Of a stretch of 64,000 nt of DNA, positions 8,691 to 20,806 are shown piece by piece. The DNA is taken from assembly GCA_964017235.1 (NCBI GenBank), contig OZ024940.1, forward strand, positions 30,870,573 through 30,934,572. Reading direction: 5' to 3'. This stretch comes from Sabellastarte sp. h YS-2021. Taxonomy: Eukaryota > Annelida > Polychaeta > Sabellida > Sabellidae. Position 1 is the stretch's first letter; every line of letters begins with the position of its first letter. The position numbers and the translations under genes were made by a program. The notes beneath the pieces are model-generated. The model was not told where the DNA came from and ran no database searches. It worked only from the letters and a program-made list of their open reading frames with translations.

Positions 8691-11600
8691 TTTACTCAAC
8701 AGTGAGAACCTGAAAGAAGCTATTGCTCAGCTATGCCATGACATAGAGGTCTGCAATTTCACTATGTTATAGCTGACCAAAACATCTGTGAATAACATAT
8801 TTAACAAAATACTCTAAATGTAATAGTTTTCAAGTTACTACTGATTTACTCAAGAGTGAGAACCTCAAAGTAACTATTACTCAGCTATGCAATGAGCTAC
8901 ATGTCTGAATTTTTGCTCTGTTATAGCTGACCTAAAAGTAGGTGAACAACATATTTAAGCAAAATACTGTAAATGCAATAGTTTTCAAGTTACAACTGAT
9001 TTACTCAATAGTGAGAACCTGAAAATAGCTATTGCTCCGCTATGCCATGAGCTATAGGTCTGTAATTTCACTATGTTATAGCTAACCCAAAAGTAGGTGA
9101 ACAATATATTTTAACAAAATACTCCAAATGCAATATTTTTCAAGTTATAGCCGATTTACTCAACAGTCAGTGCCTGAGAATAGCTATTGCTCAGTTGTGC
9201 CATGAGCTACAGGTCTGTAATTTCACTATGTTATAGCTGACCCAAAAGTAGCTGAATAACATATTTGCACAAATTTCTGTAAAGGCAATAGTTTTCCAAT
9301 TACAACTGATTTACTCAACAGTGAGAACTTCAAAGTAGCTATTACTCAGCTATGCAATGAGCCACAGGTCTGGAACTTCACTATGTTATAGCTGACCCCA
9401 AAATAGGTGAATAACATATTGCAACAAAATACTCTAAATGCAATAGTTTCCAAGTTATAAGTGATTTACTCAACAGTGATAACCTAAAAGTAGCTATTAC
9501 TCAGCTATGCCATGAGCTACAGGTCTGAAATTTTACTATGTTATAGCTGACCCAAAAGTAGGTGAATAACATATTTATACTAAATTCTCTAAATGCAATA
9601 GTTTTCAAATTATAAGTGATTTGCTCAACATTGAGAACTTCAAAGTAGCTATTACTCAGCTATGCAATGAGTCACAGGTCTGGAACTTCACTATGTTATA
9701 GCTGACCCCAAAATACGTGAATAACATATTGAAACAAAATACTCTAAATGCAATAATTTCCAAGTTATAAGCGATTTACTCAACAGTGATAACCTCAAAG
9801 TAGCTATTACTCAGCTATGCCATGAGCTACAGGTCTGAAATTTTACTATGTTATAGCTGACCCAAAAGTAGGTGAACAACATATTTAAGCAAAATACTGT
9901 ACATGCAATAGTTTTCAAGTTACAACTGATTTACTCAATAGTGATGACCTAAAAGTAGCTATTACTCAGCTATGCCATGAGCTACAGGTCTGAAATTTTA
10001 CTATGTTATAGCTGACCCAAAAGTAGCTGAATAACATATTTATACTAAATTCTCTAAATGCAATAGTTTTGCAATTACAACTGATTTACTCAATAGTGAG
10101 AACCTCAAAGTAGTTATTACTCAGCTATGCAATGAGCTACAGGTCTGAAATTTTACTATGTTATAGCTGACCCAAAAGTAGGTGAACAACATATTTAAGC
10201 AAAATACTGTAAATGCAATAGTTTTGAAGTTACAACTGATTTACTCAATAGTGATGACCTAAAAGTAGCTATTACTCAGCTATGCCATGAGCTACAGGTC
10301 TGAAATTTTACTGTTATAGCTGACCCAAAAGTAGGTGAACAACATATTTAAGCAAAATACTGTACATGCAATAGTTTTCAAGTTACAACTGATTTACTCA
10401 ATAGTGATGACCTAAAAGTAGCTATTACTCAGCTATGCCATGAGCTACAGGTCTGAAATTTTACTATGCTATAGCTGACCCAAAAGTAGCTGAATAACAT
10501 ATTTATACTAAATTCTCTAAATGCAATAGTTTTGCAATTACAACTGATTTACTCAATAGTGAGAACCTCAAAGTAGTTATTACTCAGCTATGCAATGAGC
10601 TACAGGTCTGAAATTTTACTATGTTATAGCTGACCCAAAAGTAGGTGAACAACATATTTAAGCAAAATACTGTAAATGCAATAGTTTTGAAGTTACAACT
10701 GATTTACTCAATAGTGATGACCTAAAAGTAGCTATTACTCAGCTATGCCATGAGCTACAGGTCTGAAATTTTACTATGTTATAGCTGACCCAAAAGTAGC
10801 CGAATAACATATTTATACGAAATTCTGTAAATGCAATAGTTTTCCAATTACAACTGATTTACTCAATAGTGAGAACTTCAAAGTAGCTATTACTCAGCTG
10901 TGCCATGAACTACAGATCTGAAATTTCACTATGTTATAACTGGCCCAAAAGTAGCTGAATAACATATTTATACGAAATTCTCTAAATGCAATAGTTTTGC
11001 AATTACAACTGATTTACTCAATAGTGAGAACCTCAAAGTAGTTATTACTCAGCTATGCCATGAGCTACAGGTCTGAAATTTTACTATGTTATAGCTGACC
11101 CAAAAGTAGGTGAACAACATATTTAAGCAAAATACTGTAAATGCAATAGTTTTGAAGTTACAACTGATTTACTCAATAGTGATGACCTAAAAGTAGCTAT
11201 TACTCAGCTATGCCATGAGCTACAGGTCTGAAATTTTACTATGTTATAGCTGACCCAAAAGTAGCTGAATAACATATTTATACGAAATACTCTAAATGCA
11301 ATAGTTTTCCAATTACAACTGATTTACTCAATAGTGAGAACTTTAAAGTAGCTATTACTCAGCTATGCCATGACCTACAGATCTGAAATTTCACTATGTT
11401 ATAGCTGGCCCAAAAGTAGCTGAATAACATATTTATACGAAATTCTCTAAATGCAATAGGTTTTAAGTTACAAGTGATTTACTCAATAGTGAGAACTTCA
11501 AAGTAGCTATTACTCAGCTATGCAATGAGCCACAGATCTGAAACTTCACTATGTTATAGCTGATCCCAAAATAGGTGAATAACATATTGAAACAAAATAC

Positions 11601-12080
11601 TGTAAATGCAATAGTTTCCAAGTTATAAGCGATTTACTCAACAGTGATAACCTAAAAGTAGCTATTACTCAGCTATGCCATGAGCTACAGGTCTGAAATT
11701 TTACTATGTTATAGCTGACCCAAAAGTAGCTGAATAACATATTTATACGAAATTCTCTAAATGCAATAGTTTTGAAGTTATAAGCGATTTACTCAACAGT
11801 GATAACCTAAAAGTAGCTATTACTCAGCTATGCCATGAGCTACAGGTCTAAAATTTTACTATGTTATAGCTGGCCCAAAAGTAGCTGAATAACATATTTA
11901 TACGAAATTCTCTAAATGCAATAGTTTTTAAGTTACAAGTGATTTTACTCATGATGGAAGTTACTGAAAAGCCCAAAAGTAGCTATTACTCACTTAGCTA
12001 TTGAGACAGGCACCCAACTTACTCACCATATTGTAGCTATGAAAAAAGTAGCTGAATAACATATTTTAACAAAATGCTCT
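8691..12080. repeat. 155-bp satellite array (family A')
   Basis: About 21 head-to-tail units of 155 bp. ACTCAGCTATG recurs at about 8725, 8879, 9034 (variant), 9189, 9344, 9499, 9654 and onward. Unit consensus includes TATGTTATAGCTGACCC, CAAAAGTAGGTGAACAAC, AAATGCAATAGTTTTCAAG and CTGATTTACTCAATAGTGAG. It is a diverged relative of satellite A (shared AGCTATG, GGTCTGAAA, CCCAAAAGTAGGTGAAT and CTGCAATA/ATGCAATA in the same order). The last two units (after about 11940) are clearly diverged, typical of an array edge. Noncoding. Confidence 0.95.
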
Positions 12081-12550
12081 AAATGCAACACTTTTCAAGT
12101 TATAAATGATTTTGTGCATAATTTCATGAATTTTAATGCATTAAAAATTATTAAAAAAATTTATTAAAAAAAAAGTAAGACAGATCCAGGTCTCATACTC
12201 ACACAAGAGAATCTACCTGTGGTCTAGTACATATATGCAAGATATGAGAGAAATCCCTGCAATAGTCACTGAGAAAATTGTGATTAAGTGTTGAAATTTT
12301 CACACTTTTGGTGGGGGTACCCCCCTTGCAATGTCTCTAGCAAACAGACGAACAGACAGATTTGCATGCCTTGAGCAATTTTTCATCCTCGATAGATAAG
12401 GTATCTTTTAAAAAAAACAGCACGTCTCTAGGCCTTGTAGTTTTGGAGGAGAAGTTGCGGACGCGTACGCGTACGCCCACGCCGCAGAGTGACGACATAA
12501 TGTCAGCTGACTGACAAGTCAGCTGACATAAAAAGGATGTTTCTGTTCTT
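12081..12550 (+). mobile_element. Candidate Helitron-like right end with hairpin
   Basis: Follows the satellite directly. It has a block with GTACCCCCCTTGCAATGTC and CTCTAGCAAACAGACGAACA, then GTTGCGGACGCGTACGCGTA, then a hairpin: TGTCAGCTGAC (12501-12511), loop of 6, GTCAGCTGACA (12518-12528), followed by TAAAAAGG. Related right ends occur at about 19540-19760 and 57285-57470. A conserved hairpin next to a fixed 3' boundary and attachment to internal tandem repeats fit Helitron/Helentron-type non-autonomous elements, but the left end and the insertion dinucleotide were not identified. Confidence 0.45.
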
Positions 12551-12609
12551 CTCATTCTCCATATTTATTGTGTGCCTTTCGTTTCATAGAAAAATCTAAT
12601 CTAATTTCG

Positions 12610-12765
12610 ACTTTTCATGGGGCCTAAAACAGGCTCCCACTTAATGTCAGATCCCAAACAGACCATTTCAAGCTTTAGAAGCCAACTCATGACTTGCCTA
12701 TTTAGACGAGCTTACCCACCACCACATTATCCTCACCTAGCGGGCACTTACTGGGTTACGATTTT
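12610..12765 (+). pseudogene. L2/CR1-like LINE 3' coding fragment
   Basis: Translated pieces in two frames match the C-terminus of the retrotransposon at 49703-50577: NRLPLNVRSQ, then SFRSQLMTCLFRRAYPPP (compare FRSQLKTYLFRLAYPPP). A stop and a frame change separate them, so it is dead. It joins a hAT MITE family 2 fragment at about 12765. Confidence 0.7.
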
Positions 12766-13016
12766 TGCTTACATTTTCGTCACATAACATCAATTAAAGT
12801 TGTTGTTTTCACTTGAAAACCGAAAATTTACCTCATAATCTATAATATCTGGTTAAATAGAAGACGTTTTTCTTCAAAAGTTTCGTTTCTGGAATCGACT
12901 ATTTGTTTACAGAAGACTTCTAATGGTGGGAACTAAATCTCGCGGTTACTCGAATTCGGGCCGGTTTTCAGAGGGCGAGTACTCGATGCCGTTTTTTTGT
13001 ACCCGTCACAGCCCTA
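12766..13016 (+). mobile_element. hAT-type MITE family 2, right part
   Basis: Matches the right 250 bp of the intact copy at 56821-57200: CACATAACATCAATTAAAG, GGTTAAATAGAAGACG, CAGAAGACTTCTAATGGT, CTAAATCTCGCGGTTACTCG, ending CAGCCCTA at 13016. The left half is replaced by the LINE fragment. Confidence 0.8.
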
Positions 13017-13522
13017 GTTTCTATCATTATTATTATTAAAGCAAACTACAGTTCAAAGGCATATAAAAATAATGTTCTTTTGTAAATCTATATAGTTACA
13101 CCTTAGAATATGTGACCACACGGATTAAGTGCTATAAATTATGTGATATCAGTATATTACTGGGTGATACAATCTTCGCTTTCATTGGAGGAAGTTATTT
13201 ACAGTAGAATTCTGTTAATTGCAACCCCCTTTTAAGTGAAAGTTATACAGCTGTCCCAACTTTGAGAGTTATCATATTTAGACCAAGCAATCTTTTCTTG
13301 AAACAAGACCCTTGGGGCTCTATTTTTCACAGAAGGGTGTGCGAGATTAGTCATAATGGCATGACTATTTGTCACAGCACTGTAAAAATAAGTCGTAACA
13401 GACTTACGACCGAAAAGATAGATCAAGGGTATTTGGGACAGGTGGTTTATAAAATGTTTAGTACTCGAGATGAAGATCTTTGATCACCATTATTACACTT
13501 TTACGACTGAAAACATTATTCA

Positions 13523-13755
13523 AATCATTTATTTATTTGGGGTTTTAATGTCGCTTTTAACACTGTACAGGTCACGGCGGGTAGTTTTATGGGCAGAGGA
13601 AACCAGTACATACAGTTGGTGTCAAGGTTCTGTACTGTAAACTGCCGACCATTGGTAAGCAACTACCAACTTTCCCACAGAGGGACCGGGGTTTGAACCA
13701 CTGACCTCAAAGGTGGGAGTTGAGTGTGTTACCACTGCGCCACTATGGCCCCGTC
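13523..13755 (-). mobile_element. tRNA-derived SINE, family A, copy 3
   Basis: Same body as the copies at 4771 and 5151, in minus orientation: tail side CATTTATTTATTTGGGG at the left, tRNA-like head ending in GTGGCGCAGTGG (read on minus) at the right. A 7-bp TTATTCA at 13516-13522 and 13756-13762 is a probable target duplication. Confidence 0.88.
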
Positions 13756-13759
13756 TTAT

Positions 13760-15256
13760 TCATGTCGTACAACCAATAACAGTATGACGGAGACTATACT
13801 ATTGCGACGGATTGGAGGCAAATTCTTGACAATGAAATGGGGGTACATATAAATATCGGGTTGTTATTGCCATAATTGAAGTTATCTGGAATGGTTTTTA
13901 GAATGTACTTTGAGATTTCAATTGACAGGTTCAGACTGTAGTAAGTAACCCGAGTCGATAACTCATCTTTATAAAATGAGATAATTATTGAGTAATCATT
14001 CCATAAATTGGCTCGATAAATTGAGATAATAATTATCTATGGAATGCCAATTTGAGATGATTGAGAAAAATTATGTAGCTTTATTGAGATAATAGTAAAA
14101 ATGTCAGGCTACTTTCAATAAATATACTTTACCAAAAAAGAAAGTTTTATGAAGAACAAATAACAATATGTATTTTTTCACTAAGAAAATAAGCAAATCA
14201 TTTTAGTATTTTCATAAGTCCAATTGCATACTTTTAACAGGTTATTTTAAACCTAGATACTCACAGGGGGAACAATTATTACAGGAACTTAGAAATCAAG
14301 CAGCAATTTACGTCCCAGAACAAAACATGGCCTTTGATGTATGGAAACATCGCAAAATCACTTCCACAACATCAATCCATTTCGACTGACTTTTCAGATG
14401 CAAAGTCACTTCTCTCCCAGGGACACAAAGAATTTGTCATAACTCAATTCAAAAGGGTTTAAATATTACTCTGCAAAACTGTTGCAAAGTATATTATTCA
14501 GTCTGTTTGCTTGTTTGTTGGTTTGTTTACAGAATGACTCCACAACTACTGCACGGATGGTTATGACATTTTCAGTAAGCATCAAAACTGTCACAAGGAA
14601 GAATTGATTCAAATTTGGGCATGATCAGGTCAATATCGGCCACAAAAGCACTGTAAAAACTGTCTAGGTATCAAATTAAGCTATGATATCGCCATTTTAA
14701 TGCTTAAAATTCACTGATTATCGCCCATGCTACTCCAGTTTTCGACTGAACGTGACTCCGTTCAATCTATCCGAATCCCTGAACGATCTGGCCTGGTTGT
14801 ATGTCCCCCATTGGGTTCGGTACTCAAGCTTCTAGTGTATATTCATATTTTTTGGTTCTTTATTTGGCTGAAATATGAAATAAATAGTAAAAGCTAACTC
14901 TTTATTGCTGATACATAATAAACTGATCTGTAATATGTAATAGTGATTGTGTACTGATCAGGGCGATAATTGAATTATCGGCCCTTAAAAAAAATCTTCT
15001 AAAATCATAATTACTTTGCCATTTTTTTGGCTTCTTTAAGTCTATAGCTTGCTCTTGAATCAATGGATAATTTAATATTTATTTTAAGTCTAAAACACGC
15101 ACGACCAGGGATTTGGCCAAATTAGGGCAGGGGCAATAATTTCAGAGAATACAGTTTGTTTTAAAATAAAAGAGAAATATAAATATTTCTAGGGTGCCAA
15201 ACTATGCATGATGTTTTTCTCCATTTTGATACTGAGGAGAAATGGAAGTGGAGGTT
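13760..15256. other. Non-coding stretch
   Basis: AT-rich DNA with no convincing gene. At 14965-14988 there is an imperfect inverted repeat (GGGCGATAATTGAATTATCG followed by GCCC). Short open frames here lack codon bias or recognisable domains. Confidence 0.5.
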
Positions 15257-15281
15257 GGGGGGGGGGGGGGGGGGGGGGGGG
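15257..15281. repeat. Homopolymer G25
   Basis: An uninterrupted run of about 25 G. Such tracts can form G-quadruplexes and are error-prone in sequencing, so the length is uncertain. Open frames across it would encode polyglycine and are not genes. Confidence 0.85.
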
Positions 15282-15814
15282 AGAAGGAATATTACAAACA
15301 CGTTTTATCCAGAATAAAGCATTCTATCTGGCATCTAAAGGACATCTGGTTAAAGAAGAACGGGGTTATTTTTTTCCCTCGACAAAAGCAATGGGCTTGT
15401 GTAAGTTTGTATTCTACGGGAGTTTATTAGGGCCAGATCTCAAAGTTTGTATATGTTGTTTTCTAACGACCAATTTCCTAATAAGGTAAGACTTTAAGAC
15501 TTAAAAGATAAAGATGTTTTTCTTTTGGTCGACTTACTAATGTGATAAAGAAAAGACAGTTATTAGATCTATTGTAATAAAAATATGATAATTTGAAATT
15601 ACTATCTCCACTTCTCGAAATGTTAAATAGATTTCTGTTTATTTATTAATGATAATTTTATAATTGCCTAATTTCTGATTAATTTATCAATAAATATAGA
15701 TAATTATCTTAAGTAACCGACCCTTAATAAAGTAAATAACTGTCTCAATTTATAGACTTGATTTCTCAACTTAGGATGATGATTTATCCAGTCAAGTTGC
15801 GGAGTTACTACAAC

Positions 15815-15930
15815 TAAAACTCTGTTAAGTGGTATCTCGAGGTTTATCTGAAAAAATACTTCTACTTAATTGGGACTTCCAGTTATCAGGGGTAAAGTAT
15901 TTCAATGGAAAAGACTTCTCTAAGGACTAA
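15815..15930. repeat. Dispersed repeat F (TCTACTTAA ... AAAAGACTTCTC)
   Basis: Contains CTTCTACTTAATTGGGACTT and CAATGGAAAAGACTTCTC. The same about 110-bp module recurs at 19145-19250, 33100-33235, 42245-42390, 44390-44540, 54500-54620, 56400-56470 and 59365-59470 on both strands. Noncoding. Confidence 0.75.
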
Positions 15931-16071
15931 GTAAATTCTACACAATTCTTACTATCTGATTGATTTAGTCAACAATTAGAAAAAAAAATATGTTTTTTTT
16001 GTGTTTTTTTTTGTGTGGCACTTTTATCCTTGTATAGTACAATAATTAGGTGGAGGGGGTGGGGGCGACAA

Positions 16072-16084
16072 CCCCCCCCCCCCC
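16072..16084. repeat. Homopolymer C13
   Basis: C13 follows a G-rich stretch (GGAGGGGGTGGGGG) 20 bp upstream, so the two can pair into a short hairpin. Confidence 0.8.
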
Positions 16085-16191
16085 TTCTAATAGGGATTAT
16101 TAAAGATGATGGGATTTATGTCAGTTCTATGCAAAACCTCCTGAGTAGATCCTAATCACTAAGGGCTGGAGGGGGTGAAGGAAAAAGAAAG

Positions 16192-16245
16192 TTTTTTTTT
16201 TTTGGGGGGGTGGGGGGTGGGTGGGTGTTGTGGGGTGGGTGTTTT
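16192..16245. repeat. T-run followed by G-rich tract
   Basis: A run of about 13 T passes directly into GGGGGGGTGGGGGGTGGGTG. It is one of four T(n)G(n) junctions on this strand (others at 32643, 38273 and 41932). Confidence 0.8.
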
Positions 16246-16439
16246 ATAGAATTTGGGATTAGTAACTGAATTGGTACAGGCAACGTTATGTGGCCATAAA
16301 ATGGGGGCAGGCGGATATATTCCGTGTTTCTAGGGTCGAAAAAGTCACTTGTTAGAATATTGATGGGTGTGGTGTTATTATAAGAATGAGCTTTTTTGTC
16401 TACTTTTTGTCAGAGGTATATTATCATCTGTGTTGGAAA

Positions 16440-16745
16440 CACTTTCCAGGATAAAGTATAGGTCTATCTGGTAAGAATAACGGTGTTCCGACATTTAGAA
16501 TCTACCGAAAGCACCCACTTCCTGTAAATATGGCGGTAGACATAAACAAACTTGAAATTCAAGACAAAACTGTCAGTTTATTAAGTAAAAATACCTAAAA
16601 TATTTTTTAAATATGTGGATATTGATATAAATCAGGAAAGGTAAGATATAAGCTTAATAATCGATCATTAGAAAACGTCAGTGACCAACCGCGATTCTAC
16701 ACTGTCACCGACGATTAATCGAGCACACGTCTAATCGTCCACCCA
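16440..16745 (+). mobile_element. MITE family E, copy 3
   Basis: About 85% alike by eye to 6960-7270: GGTAAGAATAACGGTGTTCC, CCCACTTCCTGTAAATATGG, AATCGATCATTAGAAAACGT, CACCGACGATTAATCGAGCA. It has an extra AT-rich 40 bp in the middle. Repeat G follows immediately. Confidence 0.75.
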
Positions 16746-16900
16746 CTAGTGGAAATGAGGTCATAAAATGGAATATTTGGATAATAGAAGGTTCCTAAAA
16801 TAGAAGAGGTATTTTAATGTATAAAACAGGGAAATGTACATTGTGAGAGTGGAAATAAGTTCATAAAATTGAATATTTGGATAATAGAGGTTTCATAATT
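16746..16900. repeat. Dispersed repeat G, copy 2
   Basis: Two partial tandem units with TTCATAAAATTGAATATTTG and CATTGTGAGAGTGGAAATAA. Confidence 0.75.
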
Positions 16901-17242
16901 AAATTTTCGGATGAATCTATGAATCTACAGTACTAGACTTGTTCTTGAAGCAGCCCACCTGCACTGAAATAAACAAACCCACAAATATACCCCCCCCCCC
17001 CCCTCCCCTTACCCCCAAGCTGACCCTGTTATCACGTTTACAAGTACAATGTGGTTACTTAATGTCTCTAAGAGGGATAAACATCAGCCACTGACTTACC
17101 TATCAGAGTTTCCATCAATTAGCAAGCAAAATATGACAAGAGAAATCAGAAATCCAGTTAATTTTGTACGAGATGTCATGCCATGTTTCCACATGTGCGA
17201 ATAACTTACAATACTCTTACTTTATTATTTCACTTTCCTTAA

Positions 17243-17591
17243 GAAGGCTGTGATAAGTTACCTGAAAAATGCTCCGAATTCCTTAAGAAACCGAGTACAA
17301 ACTGGCGAACCGGGTAACCGAAAAAATATGAAATACAGTATAAATCAATGAAATACTTGGATAAACCTTAGTATCCCGTCAGATTTCTTTTGCTGACATT
17401 AGTTTTTCACCTAATTTTCCTTATTTATACAGATATTTAACATTATTTTTCGTAAGGTTTTGTTTACATCATCCGCCATGTTTGATTCTCTAATACTTCC
17501 ACTGGGTGACAACTAAAACACGGTTACCCGAATTCGGATTCTTTCAAGGCAAATACCTGGAGTCATTTTTCTAACAAAGTCAGAGCCTTAC
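17243..17591 (+). mobile_element. hAT-type MITE family 2, decayed copy
   Basis: Left AAGGCTGTGATAAGTTACC and right GGTTACCCGAATTCGG ... CAGAGCCTTA correspond to the TAGGGCTGTGAACGG and CAGCCCTA ends of the better copies, with the inner GTTTACATCATCCGCCATG also recognisable. Heavily diverged. Confidence 0.55.
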
Positions 17592-18484
17592 TCCTTACAC
17601 ATAGTTATATTATGTAATTCTGGATCCACAGACATAACCCAACCCTAACCCCTAACCCCAAACAAAGGGGGATTTTAATTCCTGAACCCTCCTGATAACT
17701 GAATTCCCACAAATCGGTTTACAAACCGTACAAAAGCATGTACAATTGCTGTGACTGGGTAAGGATTGAAACAATGGCTTAAACGAACATTAAGATAGCT
17801 TTAGAATTTTTAGTTCATAAATGCAAAATCGGATAAGGATTGTAGAAGTTTTGTGAGAAGTTTAAACAGTTTGAATTCATCGGGAAATCATGCAATTCAC
17901 TCATAAACATTATTGAATCCAAACCAAATGTCTCGAAGATTAAGATAGTGGTTTACAAAGCCCCTAAATGAAAATATCAACTTCCCGAACACTCCTGAGT
18001 CCTGAACAGCAAATTTTTCAGGATCGTATATCAGTAAAATCACCATTGTATGACAATGACTTTAGTCTACAAATAATGGCCTTACTGAACTAGTGGGAAC
18101 ATGAGCTTAGCTGAAAGTCACTGGCCACTAAACTGTGGGGTCCCTGATATTGCAGACACACGATTTTATTGGTGGTTTCATAAGGGAAGCTCCCTCCCCC
18201 CCTTCCCCCCCACAAAAATAAGGAAAGATAATAAACAAGTATTCTTAGCCCATTTCAAAGCAAGTCCAATCTGTGCTGCACCAAACTTGTATCATAAACT
18301 TTTCAATAAGCGAGATTGTATATCGATAAAATGAAGTTACACAAGACACTTCAAAGAAATGACCAAATTGGCTTTGAAAATCCCTGGTTATGGGGACGTT
18401 ATATTGGGATGTCCTTTTTAGCGCCATTAAAATTCAAAGCATTTTAACTTTATAATAATTTTTTAATGGAATTACAAATCAAAT

Positions 18485-18700
18485 TTTCAAGTGGAACCTT
18501 CTATTATCCAAATATTCAATTTTATGAACTTATTTCCACTCACAAATTTGTATTTCCCTATTGTTTTATACACTAAAATACCTCTTCTATTTTATGAACC
18601 TTCTGTTTTCCAAATATTCAATTTTATGAACTCATTTTCACTCCCACAAATTTCCATTTCCCAATTGTTTTTTTATTTTAAATGGAAATGAAATAAAAAA
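18485..18700. repeat. Dispersed repeat G, copy 3 (inverted)
   Basis: Two tandem units on the opposite strand from 5735: CTTCTATTATCCAAATATTC, TTATGAACTTATTTCCACTC, AAATACCTCTTCTATTTTAT. A 66-codon open frame here is only repeat sequence. Confidence 0.75.
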
Positions 18701-19144
18701 AAATTCAATCTATCCATGGATCGAAAGTTAGGAAAGGTTAGGAAACTAAGATTTAGGCAGTTTCATTGGGAATTGATACTGTTTCTTGTGACGTGAATCT
18801 AGGTGATGAATCTAATACCCGATAAATATATTTATACTGATACAAAAAGCAACCAATTCCCTTAAACCACCCCCCCACAAAAAAAAATCTTTATAAATCT
18901 CCCCCTCAAACATAGTTATTTATTTCATATTGTTTTTTCTTCTTACGAGGATGGAATTTTCCCAAAGATGCGTCAAGATTTATACGATTGTGACTTTGTT
19001 AATTTCTCCCAAAGGGTTACTGCCAATTTTTTGTTGAGAGATGAAAAAAAGCCCCCACGAGATATGAAAAATTCCCCTCAATTTTAAAATTTGCCATAGT
19101 TGAAAACACCCCAGCTCATTTAGAATTACTGTGAAATTTGTATA

Positions 19145-19250
19145 AGTGAATCTCTGTTATATAGAATCCCCCTTTAAGTAGAAGTAAGTATCAGAGTCCT
19201 TAGAGAAGTCTTTTCCATTGAAACATTTACCCAGTTAATTAGAAGTAGTT
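19145..19250. repeat. Dispersed repeat F, copy 2
   Basis: AATCTCTGTTATATAGAATC, AAGTAGAAGTAAGTATCAGA, CTTAGAGAAGTCTTTTCC, inverted relative to 15815-15930. A second weaker match follows at 19385-19445. Confidence 0.75.
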
Positions 19251-19539
19251 TTATGATGTTGTCAGATTCCAACTGAATGGAACATTCTCGTTGAATTTTT
19301 TTTTCATTTTTGAGCAAGAATGTTTAGCAAATTTCATCCACGGTAAACCTTGTTCTCAAGTGACCAGAAATTTGCTTCGAGGTTAATATTGAATGGAAAA
19401 GACTTCTCAGAAGGATTATCCCCCAGTGAACTCGAGATATTTTACCGCGGTGTCCTCTGGGCACTCTGTCAGCTAACATTTGCAGGGAACTTGTTTAAAT
19501 CAAGGACTTCCGTGGACAGAATGGACAATTACGGCCAAA

Positions 19540-19760
19540 AACAAATCATCTGTATTTAAGAAATTGGAAATTCAATTTCTGGGAATTGATGCAAAGCATG
19601 AAAATTTCAGGCAAGATATATGTTTTAAAACTGTTGTGGGCTTTTTCATATTTTATGTGTAAAATGCGCGTTGTAGTTTTGGCGGAAGAATTGCAGACAC
19701 GGACAGTGTACGACGATGACAAAATGTCAGCAAATTTGTCAGCAGACATAAAAAGGGCTT
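19540..19760 (+). mobile_element. Candidate Helitron-like right end, copy 2
   Basis: Shares GTTGTAGTTTTGGCGGAAGA, GCAGACACGG and TGTCAGCAAATTTGTCAGCA followed by GACATAAAAAGGG with 12440-12540. The terminal stem is shorter and imperfect. Here it is not preceded by the satellite. Confidence 0.4.
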
Positions 19761-19799
19761 GGTGTTTGTGGCTAGTGTTATAATTAACATCAAAAACAG

Positions 19800-20806
19800 C
19801 AGATTTACTGGGAAAGGGCCGACTTAGCGCGTGGGATCAAAAGAGAATTCAATCAAGGGATGGGTTTTTCACAAAAATAGAAAGGTTTTCAATTACGATT
19901 TCTTTCTTAGTTTCAGCATTTACTAGAATTACTAGAGGAATTCTCTACAAAGTTAGCTGAACGTCTAAGGACATTAAAACTAAACTTTGGCAACAGAATG
20001 TTTTAATCCCTTTCGAAGAACGGCTGCAAAGATTCTTCAGTTACTTGCTAATGAAACAAATCAGTTGAAAACTCAAGTCATGAATATAAATGCAAAAAAA
20101 AAAAAGGCAACATTTATATGTCACATATTCAACATTTATTCACTGATTAAATTTCCAGTTATATAAAGTCACAGACCATTGCTTCTTACAAATTTTGGAC
20201 CCAGTGCTGTTCCCATAAACATGGCCTATCTGACCTTGACATTGAGGTCAAAGGTCAAGACTAAACCGAACACATTCTTAGAACTGATTCAATTCAACCA
20301 CAGTAGTCTGAAATCTCTCCCTGTATAAACCACTTTTAGATAAAATATTACCTTACTGGGCTGTACATTTCAATTAAGTTTAAGGATATATGTTCGCAGT
20401 GAGAAAACATGAACATCTTGAAAGGTTTTAAAACCATCTGGTTTGTAAAAACAATGTTTATCCAACAGTGGGAAAGCTAAGTGTTTTGGAAGTTAATTTT
20501 ACGGGTAGTTTTACCAACTTCTATTGCCGATGTAAGAAGAAATATTGTTTCCAGGACATCTCAAAGATTTTTTTTTTTTTCTGTATCTAGAATATGTTTC
20601 AAATCTATCCCAAAATTTAATCACTTCTTCCATTGGTCAGATCTGCCCTACATATAAAAGTTAAGAAAGATTTGTTTATTACTTGTTGAGTTTTCGCGGA
20701 ACCAGAGAGACAAACAAAATAAACACACCCAAAAACATATGAATAACATATTTGAAGGTTACATACTTCCATAAATATTTTCAAAAAGAAAAGGGCACTC
20801 GTAGAC
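19800..20806. other. Non-coding stretch
   Basis: No convincing gene. At 20225-20265 a single satellite C-like block (CTATCTGACCTTGACATTG, GAGGTCAAAGGTCAAGAC) holds several AGGTCA half-sites. Confidence 0.5.

Noticed and set aside
8691-12080. CRISPR-like array
   Set aside because: Units are contiguous tandem repeats without unique spacers, in a eukaryotic setting.
17636-17665. Interstitial telomere repeat (CCCTAA-like)
   Set aside because: Only about three irregular units (AACCCTAACCCCTAACCCC); too short and degenerate.
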